Assembly: GCF_000429005.1 (NCBI RefSeq)
Contig: NZ_AUBA01000008.1
Coordinates: 105,074 to 169,073, forward strand
Length of the DNA stretch: 64,000 nt
Origin: Novosphingobium acidiphilum DSM 19966
GTDB taxonomy: Bacteria > Pseudomonadota > Alphaproteobacteria > Sphingomonadales > Sphingomonadaceae
Direction: 5' to 3'
Shown here one piece after another: positions 1-7,524 of the stretch. The notes beneath the pieces were generated by a model. That model did no database searches, had not been told where the DNA came from, and was given only the letters and a program-made list of their open reading frames with translations. The position numbers were made by a program, and so were the translations under genes. Every line of letters starts with the position of its first letter. Within the stretch, counting starts at the first letter, position 1.

Positions 1-1350
1 ACCGGCCCGCACCCCAAGCTGACCGAGCCACGCCCGCAGACCTTTCCCACTGTCGGCGTAGCCCGGCCGATCGGGTGGAAGCCGGGCGAATCGCCCGTGG
101 CCGCCGCGGGGCTGGCCGTCAGTCGTTTTGCCGATGGGTTGAATCACCCGCGCACGCTGTACGTTCTGCCCAATGGGGATGTGCTGACTGCCGAAACCAA
201 TGCGCCGCCCGCCAGTGCGCAGACCGGTTTGACCGGTCTGATCGCGCGCTATCTGTTCCGCGCAGCCGGAGCCGGCGGACCGTCGCCCAACACGCTGGTG
301 CTGCTTCGCGACAGCAAGGGCACCGGCACCGCCGACCAGCGCTTTGCCATGACCAACCCCGCGCTCAATTCGCCGTTTGGCATGGTGTGGCGCGAAGGGC
401 GCATTTATGTCGCCAACAATGATGCGGTGGTGTCCTGGCCGTTCCAGCCGGGCCAGACCAGCCTGGTGGGCAAGCCCGACAAGCTGATGGATCTGCCTGC
501 TGGCGGTGAACATTGGGCGCGCAATCTGGTGCTGACCCCCGATGGCAGCCGGATGTATGTCTCGGTGGGGTCTGCCACCAATATCGCCGATGACGGGATC
601 GAGCACGAGCAGGGCCGGGCCGCGATCTACGAATATGATTTCGCCAAGCATTCTGCGCGGCAATATGCCGGCGGTATGCGCAACCCCAACGGGATGGATT
701 TCAATCCGCGTACCGGGGAATTGTGGACCGTGGTCAACGAGCGCGACATGCTGGGGTCAGATCTCGTGCCCGATTATCTGACCAACGTGCCGCTTGGCGC
801 CGAATATGGCTGGCCCTGGGTCTACTGGAAGAAAAACCCCGACTGGCGGGTGCAGACGCCTATGCCGCAGGACATGATGGATTACGTGCGCAAGCCTGAA
901 TATGCGCTGGGCGCGCACGTCGCCCCGCTTGGCCTGGCGTTCGCACAGGGCGGAAATCTGATGGGCCCGCGGTTTGCCAGCGGCGCATTCATTGCGCGAC
1001 ATGGATCGTGGAATCGCAAGCCGTTGGCCGGCTATGACGTGGTGTTTGTCGGATTTGACGATCGCGGCAATGCATTGCCGGTGCCACCGGTGCCTGTGCT
1101 GACCGGATTTCTGGCGCAGGAGGATCACACCCATGGCCGTCCGGTCTGGGTCGGCTTTGCCCATGACGGCGCCCTGCTGGTCAGCGATGATGTCGGCGGC
1201 GTGATCTGGCGCGTCGTGGCACCGGGTGCTAGGCCCGCCGCCGCAATCGTGCCGATCCCCAGCCACGAGGCACCGCCCCCGCCAAAGGCTCCGCTGCATT
1301 ACACCATCAAGCGGGATGACAGTTCCGACCTCAACACGCCGCAGCAATAA
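1..1350 (+). CDS. PQQ-dependent sugar (sorbosone-type) dehydrogenase, 5'-truncated by window edge
   Basis: The reading frame is open from the first base, so the true start lies upstream; 449 codons are visible. The protein resembles the soluble quinoprotein glucose/L-sorbosone dehydrogenase beta-propeller family, which oxidises sugars in the periplasm with PQQ as cofactor. Visible family features are the GLAVSRFADGLNHPRTLYVLP opening blade, the VSVGSATN segment, the GMRNPNGMDFNP blade and the late RHGSWNRKP and GRPVWVGFAHDGALLVSDD blades. The C-terminus is proline-rich. A GTG at 97 could serve as a start only if the preceding in-frame residues were non-coding; they match the family's usual N-terminal linker, so I treat the gene as cut by the window. 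The exact substrate cannot be read from the sequence. Confidence 0.85.
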   Translation, partial: TGPHPKLTEPRPQTFPTVGVARPIGWKPGESPVAAAGLAVSRFADGLNHPRTLYVLPNGDVLTAETNAPPASAQTGLTGLIARYLFRAAGAGGPSPNTLVLLRDSKGTGTADQRFAMTNPALNSPFGMVWREGRIYVANNDAVVSWPFQPGQTSLVGKPDKLMDLPAGGEHWARNLVLTPDGSRMYVSVGSATNIADDGIEHEQGRAAIYEYDFAKHSARQYAGGMRNPNGMDFNPRTGELWTVVNERDMLGSDLVPDYLTNVPLGAEYGWPWVYWKKNPDWRVQTPMPQDMMDYVRKPEYALGAHVAPLGLAFAQGGNLMGPRFASGAFIARHGSWNRKPLAGYDVVFVGFDDRGNALPVPPVPVLTGFLAQEDHTHGRPVWVGFAHDGALLVSDDVGGVIWRVVAPGARPAAAIVPIPSHEAPPPPKAPLHYTIKRDDSSDLNTPQQ

Positions 1351-1353
1351 GGC

Positions 1354-2175
1354 CTATAGAACACGCCCCACGCGCCCGGCCAGTTCGGTAACATAGTGCC
1401 AGGCCACCCGGCCCGATCGCGCCCCGCGCCGTTTGGACCATTCCAGCGCGTCGGCTGGATCGAAGGGCAGGCCATGGTGGGCGGCATAGCCGGTGATGAT
1501 CGCCAGGTAATCGTCCTGCGAACAATTGTGAAAGCCAAGGCTCAGGCCGAAGCGGTCGGCCAGAGCCAACTGGTCATCGACGGCATCGCGCGGATTGATC
1601 GGATCGTCCTGTTCGCGCATGTGCCGTTCGACGATCGCGCGGCGATTTGACGTCACCGCCAGGCGCACGTTGACGGGGCGAGCCTCGACCCCGCCTTCCA
1701 GCCAGGATCGCAGTTTGCGCGGGCCTGCGCTGTCGCCATCGTCAAAGCCAAGATCATCGATGAACACCAGAAAGTTGCGCTGGGCCCCGCGCAGCGCGCC
1801 AAACAGCGTGGCCAGCCCTTCGTCGGCATTGGCCTGGACCAGTGCAATCCGGCCGGGCTGAACCTCTGCAGCCGCCGCCACGCTTGCGCGCAGCAGCGCC
1901 GATTTGCCCATGCCGCGTGCGCCCCACAGCAGCATGTCGTGTGCTGCCGAGCCCGCGGCCAGCCGCGCGACATTGGCCACCACCGCCGCCTTTTGCGCGT
2001 CGATCCCCTTGATCAGGTCAAGCGGGGGCGCCTCGATTGCCGCAACAGCGCGCGCATGATTGCCCATCCAGACATAGGCGGGGTGGCTGTGCCAATCGGT
2101 CGGTGCCGCAGCCGGCGGCGCAATCCGGTCGAGCGCATCGGCAATGCGCCCCAGCAGGTCAGACGGATCTGTCAT
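1354..2175 (-). CDS. DUF815-family AAA ATPase
   Basis: A 273-residue P-loop ATPase. Walker A GARGMGKS lies at about residues 85-92 and Walker B VFIDDL at 137-142, followed by a sensor-like SNRR motif. The order and spacing fit the DUF815 (COG2607) family, AAA-type proteins of unknown cellular role. The gene begins 9 bp after the acyl-CoA dehydrogenase stop on the same strand, so the two are probably co-transcribed. Its 3' end lies 3 bp from the end of the convergent sugar dehydrogenase. No signal peptide or membrane segment is seen, so a cytoplasmic location is inferred. Confidence 0.8.
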   Translation of the reverse strand: MTDPSDLLGRIADALDRIAPPAAAPTDWHSHPAYVWMGNHARAVAAIEAPPLDLIKGIDAQKAAVVANVARLAAGSAAHDMLLWGARGMGKSALLRASVAAAAEVQPGRIALVQANADEGLATLFGALRGAQRNFLVFIDDLGFDDGDSAGPRKLRSWLEGGVEARPVNVRLAVTSNRRAIVERHMREQDDPINPRDAVDDQLALADRFGLSLGFHNCSQDDYLAIITGYAAHHGLPFDPADALEWSKRRGARSGRVAWHYVTELAGRVGRVL

Positions 2176-2184
2176 GCTGCCAGT

Positions 2185-3906
2185 TCACCCGACCAGTGCG
2201 GCGGTATCAAGATCGTACAGCAATCCCGCCCCGGCCATGGCGGAAGCCCCCAGGCCGCGCGCCTCTGGCGCGATGGTGCGGTTGAAAAATCGGGTTACGG
2301 CCGCTTTTTCCTGGGAACCGGTCGCATGGACCTGCCGCACCAGCTGCCACCCCGCCACGGCCACGGCGCACATTGTGGTGAACGGCACCGAACCCGCCAG
2401 CTTGTCGTCCAGGCTGGCATCGCCACTGGCCATCCAGCTGGCCACGGCGGCGGCATCGCGCGCCAGCGCGGCCAGTTCGGGGCTTTCGGCGCAATCGGAC
2501 AGGATGTCGGCCAGCAGCGCCTGAATCACGCCGCCGTTGTCCATGCCCAGCTTGCGCGTGACAAAGTCGGCGGCCTGAATGCCGTTGGTGCCTTCATAGA
2601 TCGGGGCGATGCGGGCATCGCGATAGAACTGCGCGGCGCCGGTTTCCTCGACAAAGCCCATGCCGCCGTGGATCTGGATACCCAGGCTGGCGACTTCGCA
2701 ACCGATGTCGGTGCCCCAGGCCTTGAGCAGCGGCACCAGCGCCTCGGCCCGCGCGGCGGCGGCCGTATCACCCAATGCGCCGCGGTCGACCTGCCCGGCC
2801 GTGTAATACAGCAGCGCGCGCGCCGCTTCGGTCATGGCGCGCATGCGCAGCAGCATGCGGCGCACATCGGGGTGCTCGACAATCGCCACCGGGGTCTTGT
2901 CGGCGCTGCCGGCGCGGGCCGATTGCACACGGTCGCGGGCATAGGCGCGGGCCTTTTGCAGCGCCGCCTCGGCAATTTGCACACCTTGGCTGCCGACATT
3001 GATCCGTGCCGAATTCATCATTGTGAACATCGCGCGCAGGCCGCCGTTTTCGGCGCCCACCATTTCGCCGATGCAATCATCGTTATCGCCAAACACCATC
3101 ACGCATGTGGGCGAGGCATTGATGCCCAGCTTGTGTTCGATCGAGGCGCAGCGCAGATCGTTGCGCGCGCCTTTGTGGCCGGCGTCGTCGACCAGATATT
3201 TGGGCACGACAAACAGCGATATCCCGCGCGAACCGGCCGGCGCCCCGGGCGTGCGCGCCAGCACCAGGTGCACGATGTTGTCGGCCAGATCGTGCTCACC
3301 CCAGGTGATATAGATCTTGGTGCCCTTGATGCGGTATTTTCCGGCATGTTCGCCCTCGGTGACGGGCGTGGCCGTCGTGCGCAGCGCACCGACGTCCGAT
3401 CCGGCCTGCGGCTCGGTCAGGTTCATCGTGCCCGACCATTCACCCGACACCAGCCTGGCCAGATAGCGCGCCTTTTGCATATCGCTGCCGTGGTGATCGA
3501 GCGCTTCGATCGCGCCGACGGTCAGGATCGGCAACAGTGCAAAGCCCATGTTGGCCGCGCCCAGCGTTTCCAGCACACACGTGGCAAGCGTGAACGGCAG
3601 GCCCTGGCCCCCGTGGTCAACCGGCCCGGCCACGCTGTTCCAGCCCTGTTCGACAAAATCGCGATAGGCGGCTGCAAAGCCGTCGGGCAGATGCACCGTG
3701 CCCTGATCCCAGCGCGCGCCGCGGGTATCGCCCGATCGGTTGAGCGGGGCCCATTCGCCCGCCGCCAGTTGGCCGATGCCCTCGGCAATCGCCTCGACCA
3801 GATCGGGTGTGGCGGCGGCAAAGCGTTCGCTTTGCGCCAGATGGTCGATCCCTGCGTTGACCCGCATGGCAAGAACCTGATCGGCAGTCGGAGCGGTGAA
3901 GGTCAT
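2185..3906 (-). CDS. Acyl-CoA dehydrogenase, long form with C-terminal extension
   Basis: A 573-residue FAD enzyme that introduces the alpha-beta double bond in acyl-CoA thioesters during beta-oxidation or a related catabolic route. Diagnostic segments are the central flavin/substrate motif NLTEPQAGSDVGALRT and the IYEGTNGIQAADF segment, whose YEGT glutamate is the usual catalytic base. The length of about 570-600 and the extra C-terminal domain match the subfamily with an acyl-CoA-dehydrogenase C-terminal extension. I chose the ATG at 3906 because an AGGGAA ribosome site lies 9 bases upstream and MTFTAPTADQ is a typical family start. A longer in-frame extension to 4029 exists but would overlap tsaC. 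The gene is divergent from tsaC. Chain-length specificity is not determinable. Confidence 0.9.
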   Translation of the reverse strand: MTFTAPTADQVLAMRVNAGIDHLAQSERFAAATPDLVEAIAEGIGQLAAGEWAPLNRSGDTRGARWDQGTVHLPDGFAAAYRDFVEQGWNSVAGPVDHGGQGLPFTLATCVLETLGAANMGFALLPILTVGAIEALDHHGSDMQKARYLARLVSGEWSGTMNLTEPQAGSDVGALRTTATPVTEGEHAGKYRIKGTKIYITWGEHDLADNIVHLVLARTPGAPAGSRGISLFVVPKYLVDDAGHKGARNDLRCASIEHKLGINASPTCVMVFGDNDDCIGEMVGAENGGLRAMFTMMNSARINVGSQGVQIAEAALQKARAYARDRVQSARAGSADKTPVAIVEHPDVRRMLLRMRAMTEAARALLYYTAGQVDRGALGDTAAAARAEALVPLLKAWGTDIGCEVASLGIQIHGGMGFVEETGAAQFYRDARIAPIYEGTNGIQAADFVTRKLGMDNGGVIQALLADILSDCAESPELAALARDAAAVASWMASGDASLDDKLAGSVPFTTMCAVAVAGWQLVRQVHATGSQEKAAVTRFFNRTIAPEARGLGASAMAGAGLLYDLDTAALVG

Positions 3907-3966
3907 CGTGCAGTATTCCCTGGCAGGCCGTTGGCGCGGGCATGCTTGTGTTATCGTGTCGTGGCC

Positions 3967-3993
3967 GCAAAAAACGGGTACCCACTTTTTCGC
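3967..3993. repeat. A/T-armed palindrome, copy 1
   Basis: An imperfect palindrome with an A6 arm, a GGGTACCC core and a T5 arm between the divergent acyl-CoA dehydrogenase and tsaC genes. A sequence of the same design occurs at 16325-16351. Here it cannot be a terminator for either flanking gene because both point away from it. It may be an interspersed repeat or a regulatory site. Confidence 0.45.
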
Positions 3994-4016
3994 CCGACGC
4001 CCTATAGCGAAAGGCG

Positions 4017-4973
4017 ATGCCCGCGACAAAGTCCAACTGCCTTTTGGCGCAAGGTGCGCTGCTGGAGCCGGCGATTGCGCGCGCTGCCGAGGTGATCCGC
4101 GCCGGCGGTACGGTCGGCGTACCCACCGAAACCGTCTATGGCCTGGCCGCGCGCGCCGACCGGGATGATGCGGTGGCGGCGATCTATCGCGCCAAGGGCC
4201 GGCCCGATTTCAATCCGCTGATCGTCCATGTGGCCGATCGCGCGCAGGCCGCCAGGCTGGCGCATCTGGACGCGGTGGCGCAGATCCTGGTCGACCGGTT
4301 CTGGCCCGGACCGCTGACGCTGGTCGTGCCCCGGCGCGATGATGCGCGATTGAGCGCGGCGGTGTCCGCCGGTTTGCCCACGGTCGCGCTGCGGTGTCCC
4401 GCGCATCCGGTGATGCGCGCACTGATCGCTGCCACCGGCCTGCCGCTGGCAGCGCCTTCGGCCAATCGCAGCGGTGCGGTCAGTCCGACGCGTGCAGCCC
4501 ATGTGGTCGCGTCGCTGGGCGATCGGGTCGATCTGGTGCTAGATGGCGGGGACTGTGCGCAAGGGCTGGAATCGACCATCGTCGCGGTCCGTCCGGATGG
4601 CGGATGGACGGTGCTGCGGCCAGGGCCGATCACGCATGCCGAGATCGCCGGCCTGCTCGGGACAGACACCGAGATCTCTGCGCGCGGCGGGATTGAGGCG
4701 CCGGGCCAACTGGCCAGCCATTATGCCCCGGGCAAGCCGGTGCGCCTGCATGCCGATGCGCCGGCGGCCGATGAGTTCATGATCGGCTTTGGCCCGGTGG
4801 CGGGCCATGTTACGCTGTCGGCCACAGGCGATCCGGCAGAGGCGGCGGCACGGCTTTACGCGTGCCTGCACGCCGCGGCGGCAGCAGCGCAGCCGCGCGT
4901 CGCGATTGCCGGCGTGCCCGATATCGGGATTGGCGAGGCGATCAATGACAGGTTGCGCCGCTCGGCTGCGTGA
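4017..4973 (+). CDS. tsaC: Threonylcarbamoyl-AMP synthase (Sua5/YwlC type)
   Basis: A 318-residue enzyme that makes L-threonylcarbamoyl-AMP from threonine, bicarbonate and ATP, the first step of t6A37 modification of ANN-decoding tRNAs. The YrdC fold is recognisable from GGTVGVPTETVYGLAARA near residue 30, the YRAKGRPDFNPLIVHV substrate segment and AAPSANRSGAVSPT. The length and the C-terminal part beginning with the PGQLASHYAPGKPVRL linker show it is the long Sua5 form with an extra C-terminal domain, rather than short E. coli TsaC. The start at 4017 lies 110 bp from the divergent acyl-CoA dehydrogenase start. The gene ends 30 bp before the convergent GIN-domain gene. Cytoplasmic. Confidence 0.93.
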   Translation: MPATKSNCLLAQGALLEPAIARAAEVIRAGGTVGVPTETVYGLAARADRDDAVAAIYRAKGRPDFNPLIVHVADRAQAARLAHLDAVAQILVDRFWPGPLTLVVPRRDDARLSAAVSAGLPTVALRCPAHPVMRALIAATGLPLAAPSANRSGAVSPTRAAHVVASLGDRVDLVLDGGDCAQGLESTIVAVRPDGGWTVLRPGPITHAEIAGLLGTDTEISARGGIEAPGQLASHYAPGKPVRLHADAPAADEFMIGFGPVAGHVTLSATGDPAEAAARLYACLHAAAAAAQPRVAIAGVPDIGIGEAINDRLRRSAA

Positions 4974-5003
4974 TTGTCAGAAATATGGCGTCAAAAAAAT
5001 CGC

Positions 5004-5738
5004 TCAGGGCTGACAGGTGATCTTGCCCGATCCGGTCACGCTGACATCGCAATGCGCCTTGCCGTGAACGGTGATAACGCCCGATCCCACCACCGTGCCG
5101 CTGACTTGCCCGTCGCTGGCCAGCACCCCTGTGCCCGATCCGGCCACATCAAGTGCTGCATCACCCGCCTTGAATTGCGCCAGATCGACATCACCGCTGC
5201 CCGCCAGGGTCAGCGTCAGTTTGTCGGCATGGCCGCTGCCCGTGAACGAGCCCGATCCCAACACGTCCAGGCTGAATTGTCCGGCGGCGATTCCGGCGGT
5301 GACGACATGGCCCGATCCACCGATGGTAACCCCGACCGAGGCGCCGTTCAGCCGGTCTGACGACATCGTGCCCGAGCCGGCCATGATCAGGTGATCCACC
5401 GCAGGGTCGGTGATGGTAATTGTGGCGGTGCCATGGCCGGCATCGGCATTCGGCTTGCGACCGATGCCCAGCTTGCCGTCGTTGAGCACAAAGCGCAGCG
5501 CTGCAACCGCGCGTGCATCGCCTTCGACATGCACGCCCAGCGTGTCGCCGTGAACGACATGCACGGTGTCGGGCCCGAGCAGCGTGATTTCACGCGCGGT
5601 CTGGCCATTGATCGCAAGTTGGGACAACGGCACGCCGCTATGGCCGTCGATCGATACGTTGGGATCGTCGCAGCCCCCCAGCGCGAACACGCCTGCCGCA
5701 GCAACCATCAACCTGAACCGAGTGAGCTTGGTGAGCAT
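5004..5738 (-). CDS. GIN-domain (DUF2807) lipoprotein
   Basis: A predicted 244-residue envelope lipoprotein. The N-terminus has a short basic segment, a hydrophobic stretch and the lipobox FALGGC, giving a lipidated cysteine at about residue 23. The rest is a repetitive beta-rich domain with many GSG turns (AGSGT, GGSGH, LGSGS, AGSGD, VGSGV), the signature of the putative auto-transporter adhesin head GIN domain, DUF2807. I chose the ATG at 5738, which gives a compact lipoprotein signal; a TTG at 5774 would add 12 poorly supported residues. Function is unknown for the family, though surface or periplasmic location is likely. Confidence 0.75.
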   Translation of the reverse strand: MLTKLTRFRLMVAAAGVFALGGCDDPNVSIDGHSGVPLSQLAINGQTAREITLLGPDTVHVVHGDTLGVHVEGDARAVAALRFVLNDGKLGIGRKPNADAGHGTATITITDPAVDHLIMAGSGTMSSDRLNGASVGVTIGGSGHVVTAGIAAGQFSLDVLGSGSFTGSGHADKLTLTLAGSGDVDLAQFKAGDAALDVAGSGTGVLASDGQVSGTVVGSGVITVHGKAHCDVSVTGSGKITCQP

Positions 5739-5810
5739 AGGGTTTAGACCGGCACCCGCAGCGTTAGGGGGCAATGCGCGCAGGGGTAAGCCACCTTGAT
5801 CACCAAAGCA

Positions 5811-5841
5811 AGCGGGCTGCCGGTGGTGCCGGCAGCCCGCT
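5811..5841 (-). terminator. Hairpin terminator after carD
   Basis: A perfect 13-bp stem (5811-5823 with 5829-5841) and 5-base loop begins 26 bases after the carD stop. On the minus strand it is followed by the T-rich TGCTTTGG, consistent with intrinsic termination. Confidence 0.7.
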
Positions 5842-5866
5842 GGTAGACCCTGCCCGACGTGTCGGT

Positions 5867-6391
5867 TCAGGCGGTTTCGTAATACTTCGGTGCGTGTTCG
5901 TTGAGGATCGCCAGGATCTTTTTCAGCGCCGAAGGTTCATCGGTTTTTTCCATCGCGGCCAATTCGCGCGCCAGGCGTGATGATGCCGCTTCAAAGATCT
6001 GCCGTTCGGAATACGACTGTTCCGGCTGGTCGTCGGCACGGAACAGATCGCGCGTCACTTCCGCGATCGAAACCAGATCGCCCGAATTGATCTTGGCTTC
6101 GTATTCCTGGGCGCGGCGCGACCACATCGTGCGCTTGACCTTGGGTTTGCCCTTCAGCGTATCCAGCGCCTCGCGCAGGGTCTTGTCCGACGACAGCTTG
6201 CGCATGCCGATCGCTTCAACCTTGTTCACCGGCACGCGCAGGGTCATGCGTTCTTTTTCAAAGCGGAGCACATACAGCTCCAGCTTCATCCCTGCGACTT
6301 CCTCGTTCTGCAGTTCGACCACCCGGCCGACACCATGCTTTGGATAAACGACGTAGTCCCCAACATCGAAGGCAAGAGCCTTGGCTGCCAT
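5867..6391 (-). CDS. carD: CarD-family RNA polymerase-binding transcription regulator
   Basis: A 174-residue protein of the CarD/CdnL family, which binds the RNA polymerase beta subunit and stabilises open complexes at housekeeping promoters such as those of rRNA genes. The N-terminal Tudor-like RNAP-interaction domain is visible in FDVGDYVVYPKHGVGRVVEL and the LRFEKERMTLRVPVNK strands. The helical C-terminal DNA-interaction domain contains the KRTMWSRRAQEYEAKINSGDL tract with the conserved tryptophan. I chose the ATG at 6391 because an AAAGGA site lies about 7 bases upstream and the family starts at this point; a longer frame extends to 6466. The gene stands alone, with a 389-bp upstream gap and its own hairpin terminator. 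Confidence 0.93.
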   Translation of the reverse strand: MAAKALAFDVGDYVVYPKHGVGRVVELQNEEVAGMKLELYVLRFEKERMTLRVPVNKVEAIGMRKLSSDKTLREALDTLKGKPKVKRTMWSRRAQEYEAKINSGDLVSIAEVTRDLFRADDQPEQSYSERQIFEAASSRLARELAAMEKTDEPSALKKILAILNEHAPKYYETA

Positions 6392-6780
6392 TGCATATCC
6401 TTTCGACGCGGCGGAACAAGAACGGGTGCGGATACTGGAGCCGATCGCGCATGCCAAAAATGGCATACACGTTGGCGAAGGGGATATCCCGGGCCCTTTG
6501 GGGTGAGGTCCGGCAAACGACCGTCTTACGCGCGGCCCAGCGAAACCCAGCGATCCGTTTGCCGTTTGTCCTGCCTGATTCGTGTTGCAACACGCCGGAC
6601 AAAATCACGAGAATCCGACGCTCGACGCAGCATATAGCAAGCTTGCAGGAAAATTTCCAGTGGGCAGACCACGTGTATCCGGCCAAAATCGGTCATTTCC
6701 CGCAAGCCAGGCCTGCGGGAGCACCGATTATGGCGTGTTTTGCGTGACTTGCGCCCGTGGCGGCGCAAACCGCAGATTAA
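6392..6780. other. Intergenic gap upstream of carD
   Basis: This 389-bp stretch separates fdxA from carD, both leftward, and holds no convincing gene. It is less GC-biased than its surroundings. It contains the inverted repeat at 6451-6466 and an imperfect hairpin near 6699-6719 that may follow the fdxA transcript but lacks a U-tract. The carD promoter is expected here, but I could not assign -35 and -10 boxes with confidence. Confidence 0.6.
6451..6466. promoter_or_regulatory. Inverted repeat upstream of carD
   Basis: Perfect 6-bp arms ATGCCA and TGGCAT flank four adenines, about 60 bases upstream of the carD start codon. The size fits a small dimeric operator or an mRNA leader hairpin. No binding protein can be assigned, and a palindrome this short could arise by chance. 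Confidence 0.3.
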
Positions 6781-7119
6781 TCAGTCGCCTTCGCCGGGTT
6801 CGGCTGAAAAGTACTTGTCGAACTTGCCCGTTTCGCCCTTGTGTTCATCGGCGTCGGCGGGTGCATCCTTCTTGGCGGTGATATTGGGCCAATCGGCCGA
6901 ATACTTGGCATTCAGCTCAAGCCACTGTTCCAGACCGCTTTCGGTATCGGGCAGGATCGCTTCGGCAGGGCATTCGGGTTCGCACACGCCGCAATCGATG
7001 CATTCGCTGGGGTTGATCACCAGCATGTTTTCGCCCTCGTAAAAACAATCGACGGGGCAGACCTCAACGCAGTCCATGAACTTGCACTTGATGCAGGCTT
7101 CGGTGACGACATAGGTCAT
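6781..7119 (-). CDS. fdxA: Seven-iron ferredoxin FdxA
   Basis: A 112-residue electron-transfer protein binding one [3Fe-4S] and one [4Fe-4S] cluster. It has nine cysteines at residues 9, 12, 17, 21, 25, 40, 43, 46 and 50. The spacing matches Azotobacter-type FdI shifted by one: 9, 17 and 50 are expected to hold the 3Fe cluster; 21, 40, 43 and 46 the 4Fe cluster; 12 and 25 are free. The acidic C-terminal tail after the cluster domain is typical of alphaproteobacterial FdxA. It lies leftward, 57 bp downstream of the S4-domain gene and upstream of carD. Its redox partners cannot be inferred from context. Confidence 0.95.
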   Translation of the reverse strand: MTYVVTEACIKCKFMDCVEVCPVDCFYEGENMLVINPSECIDCGVCEPECPAEAILPDTESGLEQWLELNAKYSADWPNITAKKDAPADADEHKGETGKFDKYFSAEPGEGD

Positions 7120-7176
7120 GGTGGCGATTGTCCCTCGGATCTTTGCACGGCGTGTGTGATCGCCGTGCTAGAGGCG

Positions 7177-7524
7177 TCAGGCCCCTGCCGTCAAGCCCGA
7201 CCGGTCATCCCCGTCGTGCCCGGGCGTGTCGGTGCTGTGTCCATCGATATGGCGATAGCAGGCCCGGGCTTCGGGTGCAGGCCCGCGGCGGTGCGGCAGG
7301 GTGATGATCTGGATCACCCGCACCACGCCGTGAACCGGCAGGACCAGAACATCGCCCGGCCGTACGGCGGCGCTGGCGCGCTCTATACGCCGACCGTTCA
7401 GCCGGATGTGCCCCGCCATTGCCCATTCGCGTGCAAGATCGCGCGTCGCGGCCAGACGCATGAACCACAGCAGTTTGTCGATCCGCAAACCTGCCAGCAC
7501 CGTGGATGGCTGCGCCGCCGCCAT
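7177..7524 (-). CDS. S4-domain RNA-binding protein (Hsp15-like)
   Basis: A 115-residue protein with an N-terminal S4 RNA-binding fold: RIDKLLWFMRLAATRDLAREW, then GHIRLNGRRI and RPGDVLVLPVHG. This is the arrangement of heat-shock protein 15 and related S4 proteins that bind rRNA or stalled 50S-tRNA complexes. The start ATG at 7524 overlaps the helicase stop as TGATG, so translation is probably coupled and the two proteins likely act in the same RNA process. The roughly 50 C-terminal residues after the S4 domain are polar and charged and not recognised. Confidence 0.85.
   Translation of the reverse strand: MAAAQPSTVLAGLRIDKLLWFMRLAATRDLAREWAMAGHIRLNGRRIERASAAVRPGDVLVLPVHGVVRVIQIITLPHRRGPAPEARACYRHIDGHSTDTPGHDGDDRSGLTAGA

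Noticed and set aside
97..1350. GTG at 97 as the true start of the sugar dehydrogenase
   Set aside because: The frame is open to base 1 and the preceding residues (TFPTVGVARPIGWKPGES) match the usual linker, so the gene is cut by the window edge.
1939..4095. 718-codon frame on the + strand opposite the ATPase and acyl-CoA dehydrogenase genes
   Set aside because: Arg/His/Gln-rich, no family motifs; it is the antisense shadow of GC-rich genes with strong motifs on the other strand.
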